This document shows, one piece after another, positions 11,301 through 24,500 of a DNA stretch of 64,000 nucleotides. The stretch lies in contig CM060344.1 in NCBI GenBank assembly GCA_030674155.1, positions 25,815,631 to 25,879,630 on the forward strand. The letters are read 5' to 3'. The position numbers were made by a program, and so were the translations under genes. Under the pieces are notes generated by a model that was given only the letters and a program-made list of their open reading frames with translations, had not been told where the DNA came from and did not search any database. The stretch's first letter is position 1, and each line of letters begins with the position of its first letter. This DNA is from Stramonita haemastoma (lineage: Eukaryota; Mollusca; Gastropoda; Neogastropoda; Muricidae).

Positions 11301-12447
11301 CACACAATGGCCTACTTTTCTGAAAAGAGGAACAGGTTTTTAAAGTGGGCTTAAGATGTTCTGTGTGTGTTTTGCACACCGGGCCATGATTGATAGTTTC
11401 ATAAAAAGGACTGAAAAGGGTGGCTGAATTAGTGATTTTGTTGATAATTGATGAAAAGATTATGGTAGATTGTCAGAGAGCTTAGTTTAATGTAAAGGTA
11501 ATTAGACATTGTGCACAATCTTAGAAGTAAATTTAATGGGTTGCATTACATTTTAAAGCTAAAAAAAGAAAGCCTGTAATTGAAGCTTTTTTTTTTTTTT
11601 TTTTTTAAAATATAAACAATGGATCAACTTGGCTGAAAATAAATGAGTGTTGGGAATAGCTGTAGAATCAAGAAAATTTCTGTCCTTGTCAGTTTTGATT
11701 GAGAAAAGTATCTTTTCTTTCGGTTTATCAAAGCTGCCTGGGATAGGCCAGATGCCTGTCTGAGCTGTTAGGAATGCTGTCCAGCATGCTTATGAAGTAA
11801 CTTAACAAGAAGAAGCAGCACCTCGTGTATGCTACAGAAATGCCCCTCTCCCCTTTCCTGAACCCCCCCCCCCCCCCTAACAAAACAGTATAATCAAATA
11901 ACTTAATACTGTGAAAAGAAAAGTAACTTTTGTTGGAAAAGTTGTCAGAAAAATGTTATTGACTTTGTTGGTATATATCATTGTTTTTATTTGAACTTGA
12001 AGATCATACAAAGTTATTTTGTTTATGGATAAAGAATACAAACCAATTTTTAAACAAAGATTTGTAGGCTGAAGTTGCTGGACATATAATTCATTTGGTA
12101 GCTAGTGAAAAGGGGGTGTTAAGGATTCTGCTGAAGCTGCTGAAGATGTGTGTGCTGCTGAAGATTCTGCTGAAGATTAAAAAAACAAACAACCCCCCCA
12201 AAACAACAAAAAGTAAATAAAGTATTCAACTTATCAATTGGTTGGTTATGACGGCTTTCTAGTTTGTTTTTTTAAATATTTTTTAAGCTGAAACAAGAAT
12301 CTGTTCATTCTTTTCCTAAATCAAAATGTAAGCCTGAAAGTGAGTCTATGGTTCAAATGATCAGCTTCTTTTTAGATAAAGTAATTAGTACTGATAAGTA
12401 GTAAAAGTAGAAGCTGATAGTAGATACCGCTTTTAGGAAAGAAAAGG

Positions 12448-12509
<62 letters not shown>

Positions 12510-15500
12510 CACACGATTAGTGTGAATACGAAGCCGTCCTTTCAGTGTCAGGCAAAGCAGGGAAGTGTAAGTTTCAAATACTACCTGTGGGATTTATGCC
12601 TTGTGCTAAAGCCTTAAATGTAACCTTATGAAGAGAGAATGAATGATGTTGAAAGATTTTTGTTGGTATGTCTTTGCATAACGTCAGAAACGTCTGGTAA
12701 TTTCATAGCTGCTCTGTTTTTTCTTTTTTCTTTTTTTTATTATCACAAAATCTACTCTTTATGTTGGGGAAATAAAATTTGAGACACTGGATTGCTCCCC
12801 CCTCCTGAAGAGAAAAGAGAAATTATGGCACTTAAAATTATTTAAGGAAAAACAGACCATGTGACAAGCTCAGTTTTTGAAGTGTAAGAAGGAAGCCAAC
12901 TGCCAAACATCTACAAAGTAATTCTGATGTCGCGTGAATCTGAAATTTTACAAAATCTCCGGAGATCAACATAGTGCATGATGTAGATTTTTCAAGTGGA
13001 AAGAGAAACTTCGATTCAAAGAGCTCTTTGTCATTAACATTAAAGATGAGAGCGCTTCGTCATTGACATTAAAGATGAGAGCATTTGTAGTGATTCAAAG
13101 GACAGTTTCTTTTGACTAAAATTAGTCGTGAGGCAGCATGTCTATGTTCATGTGCATGCATGCCCATACCTGCACAGACAATGACATACAATTGTAAATG
13201 GAGTATGATTGAAGAGGAGATTTGATCATAATGTGTGGTCATTGAATATGATTGAATTGAGGGTTTTGGTGGGGTTTTTTTTGAACTCATAATTAACCAG
13301 AAGAAAGAATATTGAGTCACAAATTGTTAAATGGTTCTTGTTTTAGGTGTTTGGTTTGGTTTTTTTTTTTTTTAGGGGGGAAGGTTGCTGCCTCATCCTC
13401 TGACATTGCTGTCCTGCTGTTCCCATGCCACCAATTTTATTTTCCCTGCCCTAGCCATACCCAGATTCATCATGTCGTATCCTCAGGGTCAGAAGTCCAC
13501 AGGGAGCCCATCAATGTCAGGCTTCCCTGGGGCCATCAGCCAGAAGGGTCCTTCACTGCTGCTGGGTCACTTTGGTGGTGTTCAGTGGTGCCTGCTCTGA
13601 GCTGACACATACAGGATACCACCTACCCTACTGACGACAGTAATGTTGCGGAATCAGACTGAGATCCCACCTGGGGTGGTGACCACCACAATGTTCCAAC
13701 AACTTACTCCCATGAACCTCCAACCTCAAAAGCAAACTCTCCTCAGGCTCAGAAGTGTATGGGGAAAGCAAAACTGACATTGCCATGAGACCAGAGCCAT
13801 CAAATCAGACAATTTAAAAAAAAAACCCAAACAATAACATAATGATCAGTGAGGATGAGAATGATATAATGTTGCTGCTATGGAAGTGCATGTGCTTTGA
13901 GACTACTTGACAGGGTTGTACTCTACACTTCATGTCAACTGAGCCCTAGAGATACAGACACCTGCATTGTTGGTCAGGTAATTTTAGCAACACTCGAAAT
14001 TGCATCCATGTAAAGCAGATGAAGCTCAACTGAATGGTCCTACTCTTACCCAGAGTGAGTTTGCTACTCCAGTGAGCTCATAGCAAACCCACTGGGTAAG
14101 TGGACAAAAGTCCAAAAAGTCCAGATGACTGATGCCATTCAGACCTGCGACTTATCTTATGGCGCTAACCACTGCTGCATGGCAGTTGACGGGGTTACAT
14201 GTTTAGTGTTGTTGTGTTTTATTTGTTTTTGGCTTCCTTCTTTCCATAGGTCTTTCGAAGTGCATTTGCTGATGTCTGGCATCTCTGTCTTGTTTGTTTT
14301 CAGAATAGCGGCTCTGTATCACATAGTAAAAGACACTCAGGCCACGCTCAAGGTCAGGGTGGTGATGGTATTGATGGTACTATAAATCAGACGCAGTCTC
14401 AGCCCAGCAGAGGCAGCAGTTCTTCACGCAGAAAGGGCAGAGGTGGCAAGGAGCGGACGAAACTCAAGGCAAACAAAACCAGCTGCATGCTTGACAGCAG
14501 CGTTACTCTTACTGCTGTGTTTGAACTCTCGTTCAATCTGTGTGGGATGTTGCCTTGTTAGCTTGATGTGGTTTTTTCTGTTGCCAGACATGGGGATCGA
14601 TGCAGGGTGTCTTTGTAGGTGTGAATCACTGTAGTGTACAAATGAAACCACTCAAGCATTTGCCCTCTTTTACTGGGTCTTTTTTCATGCGGATGAAGTG
14701 AAGAAAATGCAACTGCTGTGTCGCAATTATCATAAAAGACGGTGGCTTTAAAATGAACGTGTTGACCTTGTTTGTGGCTGTTGGTGTTGTCTTCTTTTGT
14801 CAGTAAAACCTTTTTTTCCCCTTTTTTTTCCCTTTTACGCTGCTGTGTCTATCTTTTGTGACTAAACAGTGCTGAAGGTTGATAATGCTAGTCTCACAAC
14901 ATTTTGTCAGTCCCACATGTGCACTTAGATTAGTGAGTACCTACCCTGCAAGCACAGCAAGCTATTGCAAAATCTTGGATCAAGATTGTCAAGCAGAAAA
15001 GCTCCTGTGCTGCTGTTGGATCACTTCATTGGTGTTCAGTAGTGCCTGATGTGCCGAACAGCTTTGCTAAAAGCCTCTGGCAACATTAGTTTACACGTGC
15101 AGCCAGACTGAATGAGTTGTTCATTTTGAAATGGTGACTAGCACCTTGTCCCTTTTGCCATTAAAATTTTTTTTTTTAATTAATTAATTTTTTTTGCTGT
15201 TTAAAGATAATTGTGGTGGGCATTTAAAAAAAAAGAAAAGAAATTTAAGGTGAAACTGAAACTAGGATTAGCCTTCCAGGGAATACAACTCGCCCAAATT
15301 GGGTAATATAAATAGGGGGAGAGGGTTTTCGAATTGATACTTGCTATTTATATGAAATGAATTTGGAGTAACTTTTTGTTTTACTGCTTGTTCTCAGAAA
15401 TCTGTTGAAAGTTTCGCTGTAATAGTTCTCAAACTACAGTCATGATCCATTCTTTGTTGGGACTCGCATTTTTGTTCTAAAACTTTCCTGGATTCCAAAA

Positions 15501-16112
15501 GGTTGTTAAAAAAAAAAAAGAGAAAAAAGTTGTCAACTTTGTGCAGATCAGTAGACATACCCTTTATGGTATGTATCGCACTTCAAACAACCAACCAGAT
15601 AATCTTGAAAAGCTTAGGAGATGGCACTGTTAACCCCCTTTTTATATCATAGCCTTGGTTTGAGGAGGGGAGCTGGCAATAGTACACACTTCTCTGGCCA
15701 GCAGGAGTGTGAAAACTCGTATACACATGGAAGTTTTTAGGTGGGGATGAAACCTGTGGTGACCTGAATGACTCTACATTGCGCTAACCACTGCACAATG
15801 GGTCTTTTCATGAAGTGTGTTGGCTGCATGGTAGGTTTCTGACTGGTTCAAAAAACCTTTTGTGACCATAAGAGGGAAAATTATTGTCCAACATGTTCAA
15901 GACATGGTGCAGGCTTAAATTTGCCATTTTCAGTCTTAGGCTTGTAGTTGTTAATTGTTGTTGCTGTTGTTGGAAAGATATCTGTGACTTGGTGTTGTTG
16001 ACTTTATATATAGTATTTCTTTGTTGTTGTTATCAGTTATGGTTATTATAAAATTTGTTAATATATGCATGCATTGTAAATGCATACGCTTAAAACATGT
16101 GTGTGTGAACAT

Positions 16113-16183
<71 letters not shown>

Positions 16184-16423
16184 TGTACTGTTAAAAGGAT
16201 AAAATCAAACAGAAGTTGAGGAATGTTGTAGTGGTGGTGGTGGTTTTTGTAGCAGCAGTTCTCTTGACAAAGTGTGTAGTATTAGTTCCTTTGTGTGATT
16301 TCATCTGTATTGCAGGTGTATATAGGCACAGAAAAAATATTACAGGTGCAGCACATACAAGCACACTTACCCACCTGGCTATGCAGTATTCACACATATC
16401 TTCCTTCTCTCCTTTCCCACTCG

Positions 16424-16500
<77 letters not shown>

Positions 16501-16512
16501 ATAGAGTCTCTC

Positions 16513-16545
<33 letters not shown>

Positions 16546-18482
16546 GAAAGAGAGGAAGCTGACTCAACAGTTTTGGTGTTTTGAAGAATGTATACATGTA
16601 TGTACTCTCTAGTTTGTTATGATATAGCATTTGGGTGGGTGGGTGCAAAGAAATAGAAAAATTTCTAATGAGAGACCTGAGACACCAAAAGTTTATTCTG
16701 ATGGAATCATGGTCATCCCAGTAATGCAGTGATTGATAATTATACATAAAATAAAGATGAATATAAACTATTGGGTTATCATTTGACAGGTATAATAGAA
16801 TGTTTTTCTTGGGGGGGGGGGGGTGTAGGTACAGATCTAGAATATGTGACGCTCCACACATAATGAGACGGATTGCACATGAGGTCAATTTTTAGTTATT
16901 GACATGTATTAATGTGCAATAAATGGCTATCAAATACAAAAACAGATTGAAAATCGACAATTCTGTGCAACATTATTACAAATTGAAATGATAGACTGAA
17001 TGATGTTACAAAATGAGAAACGGGCAAGTTTATTCTAGTAACAGGTTGTCAGAATGAGTGCTTTCGTATTTCAAACACATTTAAAAGCAAAAGGAATAAA
17101 ATTATGCCTTGATATTTCATTTTAATATAAATAAACAGATCTAGTTTAATATCAATCAAAATCTCAAAATTGACAGCTTGATCCCACCTGCCTTTAAAGG
17201 CTCCTAGCGCAAAATTGGCAATGTGCTAAGCGACTCATTTGTGGTGGAGCGCACATATATCAAATTTAAATGTAACGGTACAAAGTGTACATAAGACACA
17301 GGAAAAGAGACAGAATTTTACCTTGCAGTGACTTATTTTTATGTCATAACTCAAGAGAGGAGAATTTGCTGGTTAATTTGTGGGTGAGGCTTAAAGGGAC
17401 ATAAAGCTTAAACTCTATATGCCTTGGAATTATACTGCGAGCGAACATACAGCTGCTTTTCAGAGTTTTTATAAAATCTTCATAATTCATATGAGTAGTC
17501 AAAGAGTAATTTGACAAAGTGTCACTAGGACATTGCTATTTTGGAGCTTCCCTTATGGCACAGAAAGGAAGAGCGGTGGCTGTACACTGGACAGAAGTAG
17601 TTTTAACAAGTTTGTCACAAAATCCTGATCTGTGAACCTGGGTTCAGAGTAAAGGTAAGAAACTGAGATGGTAAACAAAAAAAAAGAGTCTAAAAGTATT
17701 CAAATTGGCTTACAATACTTGAATGATAAATGAGTTAACTTTTTCAGTGTGCAGAAGCATCAACCAAGACAGTCTTTGATACGTACAAGTCTTGTGACAT
17801 CACGCTTTGGTCAACCAGCTCCACCTATGTCCCTTTGAAACTTGGCATTTTTTTCTGTTTGTTCTTTTTGGTCTGCATAATTGATTATTTGACTTAAAGA
17901 AAAAGAAGTATTGTATTCTCAAGGAATTTCTTCCAGGAACGTTATGGCTGGTTAGCTTCATGTCCCCTTAGGAGCAGAAGTGAAGATGAAGGAAGGCAAA
18001 GGATTGGGTTATGATGTCACCTGTGGTCACTATAACTCTAAGTCGTGCTGTTGCTGTGCTCTGCAGGTTCCTGAAAGCGGACGGAAGCATCTGTGCAGAA
18101 AGTGTGCAGAGGCAGGCCGGGAGTCTAAGCTACGTCTCTACCAGATCCACTTGAACGAAGCAGTTCTTATGTGTGAAAATGTGGAGGTAAGGTTCTGTGT
18201 TGGTTGTTTGATTGAACAGTTTATTTAAAATGGTATGAGCCAGTTGTGATTTAAATTTTTTGGGGTTGTATTTTGATAGAATATCAGCATTCAGTATTTT
18301 CTGCTTTATATATATAATCATTTTCAGTATTTTTTTTTCTTTTTTTCGTAAGTATCTTGTCAGTCCCAGAAGACTGGAGTAGTGCTCTAATATATGGGAT
18401 TTATATAGCGCTGAATCTTGCCTTCAAATTAGTCATGTGCATGCAACCGTTTACAAATAAAATTAACAAATTACACATGTAG

Positions 18483-18548
<66 letters not shown>

Positions 18549-21500
18549 CAAGGTGTCGGGGATAGAGGAGACTGTTCGATAGTAGGGACAGATGTGAGGT
18601 ACTGTACTATGATGGAAGGAGAACCTAGGTAGGAAATAAGTGTGTCTTGAGGTTAGATTAGAACGTGTCAAATGAAGGATTTTGACGAAGGGAGAGAGGG
18701 AGGTTATTCCTGATAGATGGACCAGAAATACTGAAAAAACTGACCGACACGGGATTGTTTGAAACTTGGTATTTGTAAGTACATGGTATCTGCAGCAGAA
18801 TGGAGGGAACGAGGAGTGTATAGGTGAAGACAGTCATAGAGATAGGAAGGTGCAGTCTTGTGTAGACATTTGTAACAGAGGGTATGGATCTTATACTTTA
18901 CTCTACTCTTTGTGCGACAGGTAACCAGTGAAGAGATTGCAAGAGAGGAGTAATGTGTTCAGATTTTTTCTTTCTTAGGACAAGTCGAGCTGCAGGGTTT
19001 TGAATACGTTGAAGGGAGTGGATAGATGATGCTGGTAAACCAGCCAAAAGTGAATTACAGTTGTCCAGTCGAGAAAGAATGAGAGAAGTGACAAGCTTGG
19101 AAGATGCGTCAGTAGACAGATACTTGCGAATTGCACTAATACGCAGCAACTGATAGTTGCAGGACTGGCAGGTTTGGGTGATTTTGCATAGAGTGTTGTG
19201 AATAACAACACCAAGATATTTCACAGAGGTGGACAGAGGAACTGAGATACCACCAAAATCTATTGAAGTAGTTGATGGAGGAAAGTATATGTTTTGTCCC
19301 TAGGAGCATGGCTTCAGTTTTATCGGCATTCCTCTGTAACTTGTTTTGAATCATCCAGTTTTGAATATCTAGAAGACAGTAGGACATATTTGTCAAGAGG
19401 GAAGGCAGATTTTCAGAAGTTGCAGTACTTTGAGTTTAAGAATCATCGGCATAAAAATGATGATTGATGTGATGATGGTTTATCATAGATGAAAGTGGAG
19501 CAGTGTAGAGAGTGAACAGAACTAGCCCTAGAACTAAACCCTGTGGGACTGCACATTCAAGTTTGACAGGTTTTAATTGAATTTTGTTTACGATGACCGT
19601 CTGGAATCGGTCTGTCAGGTACGACCATAACCACATGAGGGCTGCGCCATTAATACCAAATGTTTTTTGAAGTCTGGAGAGAAGAATTGAGTGGTCTATT
19701 GTGTCAAAGCCTGCAGATAAGTTAAGAAGGGTGAGAAGGGAGATTCTTCCTGCATTAGAAGCAAGCAGAAGCGTGAACTAGCGTGGTTTCCATGCTGTGA
19801 TCAGCATGATAAGCAGACTGAAAAGGAGGAAGGAGACTATTGAAATATAGATGGCTGTTGAGCTGTTTCAGAACAACTTTCTCAAGTACTTTGAAGACAA
19901 AGGGCAGGTTAGAAATAGGTCTATAATTCTTTAGAATGTCAGGATCAAGGTTATGCTTTTTGAGAAGAGGTCTAACTATTGCAGTTTTGAGAGCTGATGG
20001 AAAGTTTCCTGAAAGAAGGGATGAGTTCACTATTTTGGTGTTAGCAGGCACAAGTTGTGGAAGGCATTGGGAGAGAAGAGTAGCAGGTATGGGATAGAGA
20101 GATAAAGATCACATGACTTTGTCATTTCTTTTAAAATAGTCATGGTGTCTTTCTCACTTGCAGGATGGAAGGCGAGTAGAGAGGTACCAGTGAACTGGGG
20201 ATCAGGAGGTGCAGGCTGAAAAGGTGTCTGATCCAGTTGAGAGTGTATGTTGCAGACCTTGTCAGTAAAGAACGAAGAAAAGATAGATGGAAGCTCAGAA
20301 GGGTTTTCAATAGAAGGCAGAGGACTTGCTTTCACAGATCCTAGGTCTGAGGTGAGGGAGAAAAGAGATTCCATAGAGTTGCATTGAGAACTTCAGAAGA
20401 ATAGTAATCTGTCTTTGCAGAATGAATTAGGGTTTTGACTTTGTTCTTTTGTTTATGAAGAAGTTATTAACCTTGGTAGCGCTGAAATAACGGCAGCGGT
20501 ACTACTGCTGCTGGCTGAATTAACAGCAGCCATTGTTGATTTGCAGTAGTGTGGGGTCAAACAACTCTTGATATTGATATGTAAAACTAAACTAAGTGTG
20601 TAAAGTTGTAAATCACTGGAAAGCTTAGATAACAAGCTTTTAAAAGAGTGAAATTTTATAGCAGCATGTAGTGTTTATGATAATGTAAAAAATAAATAAA
20701 GTTTAAAAACTGCGCGTGCACTACCAATCACTGTTGCGATGTCGGTGAACCAGATTGATTTTAACACGATATGCAATGTTGTTGCGGTGCAAAAATGTCA
20801 TAATTCAATAAATACTGTCTGTTGACATAAGTTTTGAAAAAATAAAGAGCTTGTGTGGCTTTATCGGTCGTCAAATACACGGAAAAGTCCAGTGAAATGA
20901 TCGACGCGATTGTCATGGTGGTGAACACTTATTTCGTGCGAACTGGCGGCATTCTATGACGAAAATATGACAATCGCTTGATTTCGTGTGATGCAAAGTA
21001 CTCGACAGCATATCAAAATGAGTTAACAAGTTATTTTGAAGCCGTGTTGCGTTAAAATAAAGTAAAACAATGTATGACATTGAAATCGCCCGGTACTATG
21101 AAGTGCTTTGGACAAAACTTGGCACTGCTCGATTCAGTCCGATCGCGATCAATTTTTCAGAAGTTTTTCAAAAATATTTCACAATCCTTACCTTATCGTC
21201 TCTATTATCGTTTAATTCAACCAAATCCAGCCTCTAAAACTCCTCATCGCCGTCAATATCGTCAAAAAACTAGAAAAATACTTCAAGTAATACGGGCGCA
21301 AACACTTGGCCGCCATTTTGTTTTCAGGCGATCGAGGTTCTTCCAAAAAAAAAAGAAAACATACACCTCTAAACCAATCAGAATCCTCGTTGCTTGTGAC
21401 TGCGGACGACCTTCACCCATTTCTGCGGCCCTACAATGGCCTTCACGTCATTGGGTGACCTTTGAAAGCGAAAGAAAGCCTTCAATTACGATCACTGACG

Positions 21501-24500
21501 TCATCCCGGAATATTCCGGGAGCCGCCAGAAATGCTGCACTACGTCATCCCGGAATAATCCGGGAATCGCGCCACCAGGGTTAATTTCGGTTTTAGTTTT
21601 GTGCCACTGCCGCCACATAACACAGCACAGGTGAACAAGAAGCAAAGAACTCTGGCTGTACCAATCAGGTAAACAGAGCTTATTTCTAAGAACAAAGAGT
21701 GGGGAGTGGAGCTCGTACCAGGTTTATTTTGGGTATGTTTTTCCTTTTCTGATTAATTGATTGGGAAGATCTATTGCTCATTACATAGAAGTCATTGCAT
21801 GGAGGAATTCATTTTGCTTATTCAGTGCAAGTTATCAATATTGAAGTTCAGTACCACATTTTACATTCAGTGTTTGTGACCGCACACCGTTGTGAAAACT
21901 TGCATGCACATTGATTACAAGATTGTCTTTTTGTCTCTTTGCAGTGCGTATTTGATCTGACCACAAGCAGCGTTGTAAGCCGAGGATTCGACAGCATCAA
22001 GCGACTGCGTCACAAGCTCCCAGTGGCCTTCAGGAGTCTTCCCCCCTCTCCGGCTCCCAGCCACTCTTCCGGCTCCAGCGGTGTTGGGGCAGATACTGGA
22101 TTATCAGGATCATCATCCCCTGTTAGTCAGTCTGCATCAGACAGTTGTGTGCTTCCTAGTAGCTGTTGCAGTGTTTCCTCCGACTTGGGCGGTCTGGCTG
22201 GTGCAGCGAATGGTGACTGCACCTATAACAATGGACTGACAGACAGTTACTTGCGGTATGAACGTCAGGACACCCAGGAGTTCACACCCAGCGAATCTGA
22301 TGATTTGTTTGCTCTGCTGGCGGGAATAGAGGATGTAGACTTTAACAGTGAGACAGTTGATTGTCAGCCTGAGCCCGGTCAGTTTGACAACGTTCTAGAG
22401 GAGTTCCTTGACATGGATGGTGAAGATGAGTTTGTTGTTCCCTTGGACAAGGGAGACAGTCTAGGGGGAGGACCTGCTCGCCGTCAGCCAGGCGAACAAG
22501 GATCCGGAGATGCCTTGGCTAATGGGTCTGAAGAGCAGGCCCTGGATGTTGTCATTCAGCACCAGGGAGAGAAACCCTTCCCCTCTCACATTGCTAGTTT
22601 AGAGGCTCAAAGTGTGGAGCAAGCTGTGTCATCATCCACAGCCAGCTTTGAAGTTGGGGAGGTAGGACAAGAGATGCAGGCATTTCCAAGTGGAGACGGT
22701 GCTTCCCAACCTGTGTCAGAATCATTCCCTTTACCTGACAATAACCCGTACCAGTCATTCTCAGTAGGAGAAGCAGAGGTCACTCAGCAATTTGCTGTGA
22801 CTGAAGAATCATCTTACAGCCAAATGTCCACCATGGATGTGTGCACCAGCTCTCAGAACACTTTTGCAAAAACAGATGTGTCAGCGACAGAGGGGGGTTA
22901 TGTGACAGCCCCCAGTATCCCACAGCAATCTGGGGATGAAGTGTCTCAAATGGTGTATGAAGAACATGTGCAGTATCCTACAGAGTCAGATCAGTTCCAC
23001 ATCCCTCAGGAGTCCCAGGAAGGGTATTCAGGTGGTGAGCAAGAGCAGGTGGATTCTAGCAGCGGTCATTTATTTGTGGCTGGACAGTCTTCTGCTCCTG
23101 AAATGGCCCTGAGTGAAACTGCTGTTGAATCCAGCACAGCGTTTGAAGAGTCTTACGGCGTGGGTTATGAAGCCGGGGCTGACCAAAGTGAACACAGTGT
23201 GCCTGTAAGCCAGGCTGATGCTGGCATGCAGCAGATGGCAGAAGACAGCAGTAGTGAAATGGACACTGTCACCACAACGGTGCAGTCGGCTTTGGCTGAA
23301 AGGAGGACCCAGCTTGAAGAAGGTCTGGATTCAACAAACCAGCAAGACCTGTACACAGGCCAGGCCTACAGGGCAGCCGACAGTCAGGAGGAACAAGGCC
23401 ACCTGATGGAGCCGTCTGCTGGAGTAGAGGACATAACTTCAGTGGGCAGTGAAGACAGGCAGAGTGCAGGCTCAGATCCCCAGGCCCAGTATGTGGAATC
23501 AGACACCAGTGCTATGGACAGATCTTCACAGCTGGCAGCAGAAATTCTGTCTAGCATGCCTCATCAGATTGCCCCGTCAACCAGTCAGGAGTCTTTTCCC
23601 CAGTTCTCAGGTCATTATGCCGAAATCCAAGCAGACGAGGGGGAGAAGTAAGGGAAAGCAGCTACAGCGCTGAACTTGCCCAGCACTATCCGGGTGTTTC
23701 CCATGAGAGTTCTGTGTATGGGGAAGCAGCCCAACAAGATGTCATTGAAGAGGGAAGTGAAACTGTGGGCCAAGTGAGTGAGGAGACTGAACAAGTGACC
23801 TCCTCCTCAGTGCCAAGAGAGTTGGGTGAGAATGACTCCAGCACCTTTGCTGATGACTCCTGCAGCATGGAAGTGGATAACCAGGAAACGCCAGCAGCAG
23901 CAGAAGAGGTTATTGATGATGAAGGCAGAGAACTTGAGAAAGAAGCGGAATCAGAAGAGTATCAGGAGGTGCCTGTGGATGAAGCGGAAGAGACCCCACA
24001 GAGTTTTCAGTATGCGCAGGAGTACCAAGAACCAGTAGAAAGCGGCCAGGCTGACCCATCATCTGAACATGTCCAGCCAGAAAGCTACCCATCAGATCAG
24101 CCTGACCAACAGGTAGAAAGTTATGAGGCTGCTCAGTGCACTGAGGTTCAGCCTGAAGACTACCAGGTGGAGCAGCAGGTTGATCCAGGTCAGTCACAGT
24201 ACATGGCACAGGCCAGTGAAGAACTACCCCCAGAAGAGTCTTCACAGTGGATGATGATCCCAATCAACCACAGCAGTATCAGATGGATCAGTCCAGTGAC
24301 TCCTTTCAGTCGGTCCATTACCAATCTCATGACCCTGGGCAGCTTGCCCAGTCAGAAGAATACCAGATGAGTCAGGGTGGGGACTATGTCCAGGAACAAG
24401 ACTATCAAGTGGCCCAGCCTCAGGAACAGGAATACCATGTGGCACAGTCCACAGAAGCTGAGGGCCAGGAACAGGAGTACCAGCTTGTCCATAGCTCGCA

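Larger units (their letters stand above)
10448..14303. other. USPL1 intron, no gene seen
   Basis: AT-rich sequence with an inverted SINE fragment, a (CA)n array, poly-T tracts, a short CTGCTGAAGATTC repeat near 12,125-12,175, and the start of an interspersed repeat near 13,380. Confidence 0.6.

Noticed and set aside
13385..13600. Short protein beginning [10 protein letters not shown]
   Set aside because: Part of the sequence recurs in diverged form near 15,010-15,060, so it looks like repeat; no splice model joins it to USPL1 in phase.
21074..21634. 186-codon plus-strand open frame
   Set aside because: It lies inside the TTAA transposon, shows no domain, and its end runs through the palindromic terminal repeats and past the element border.
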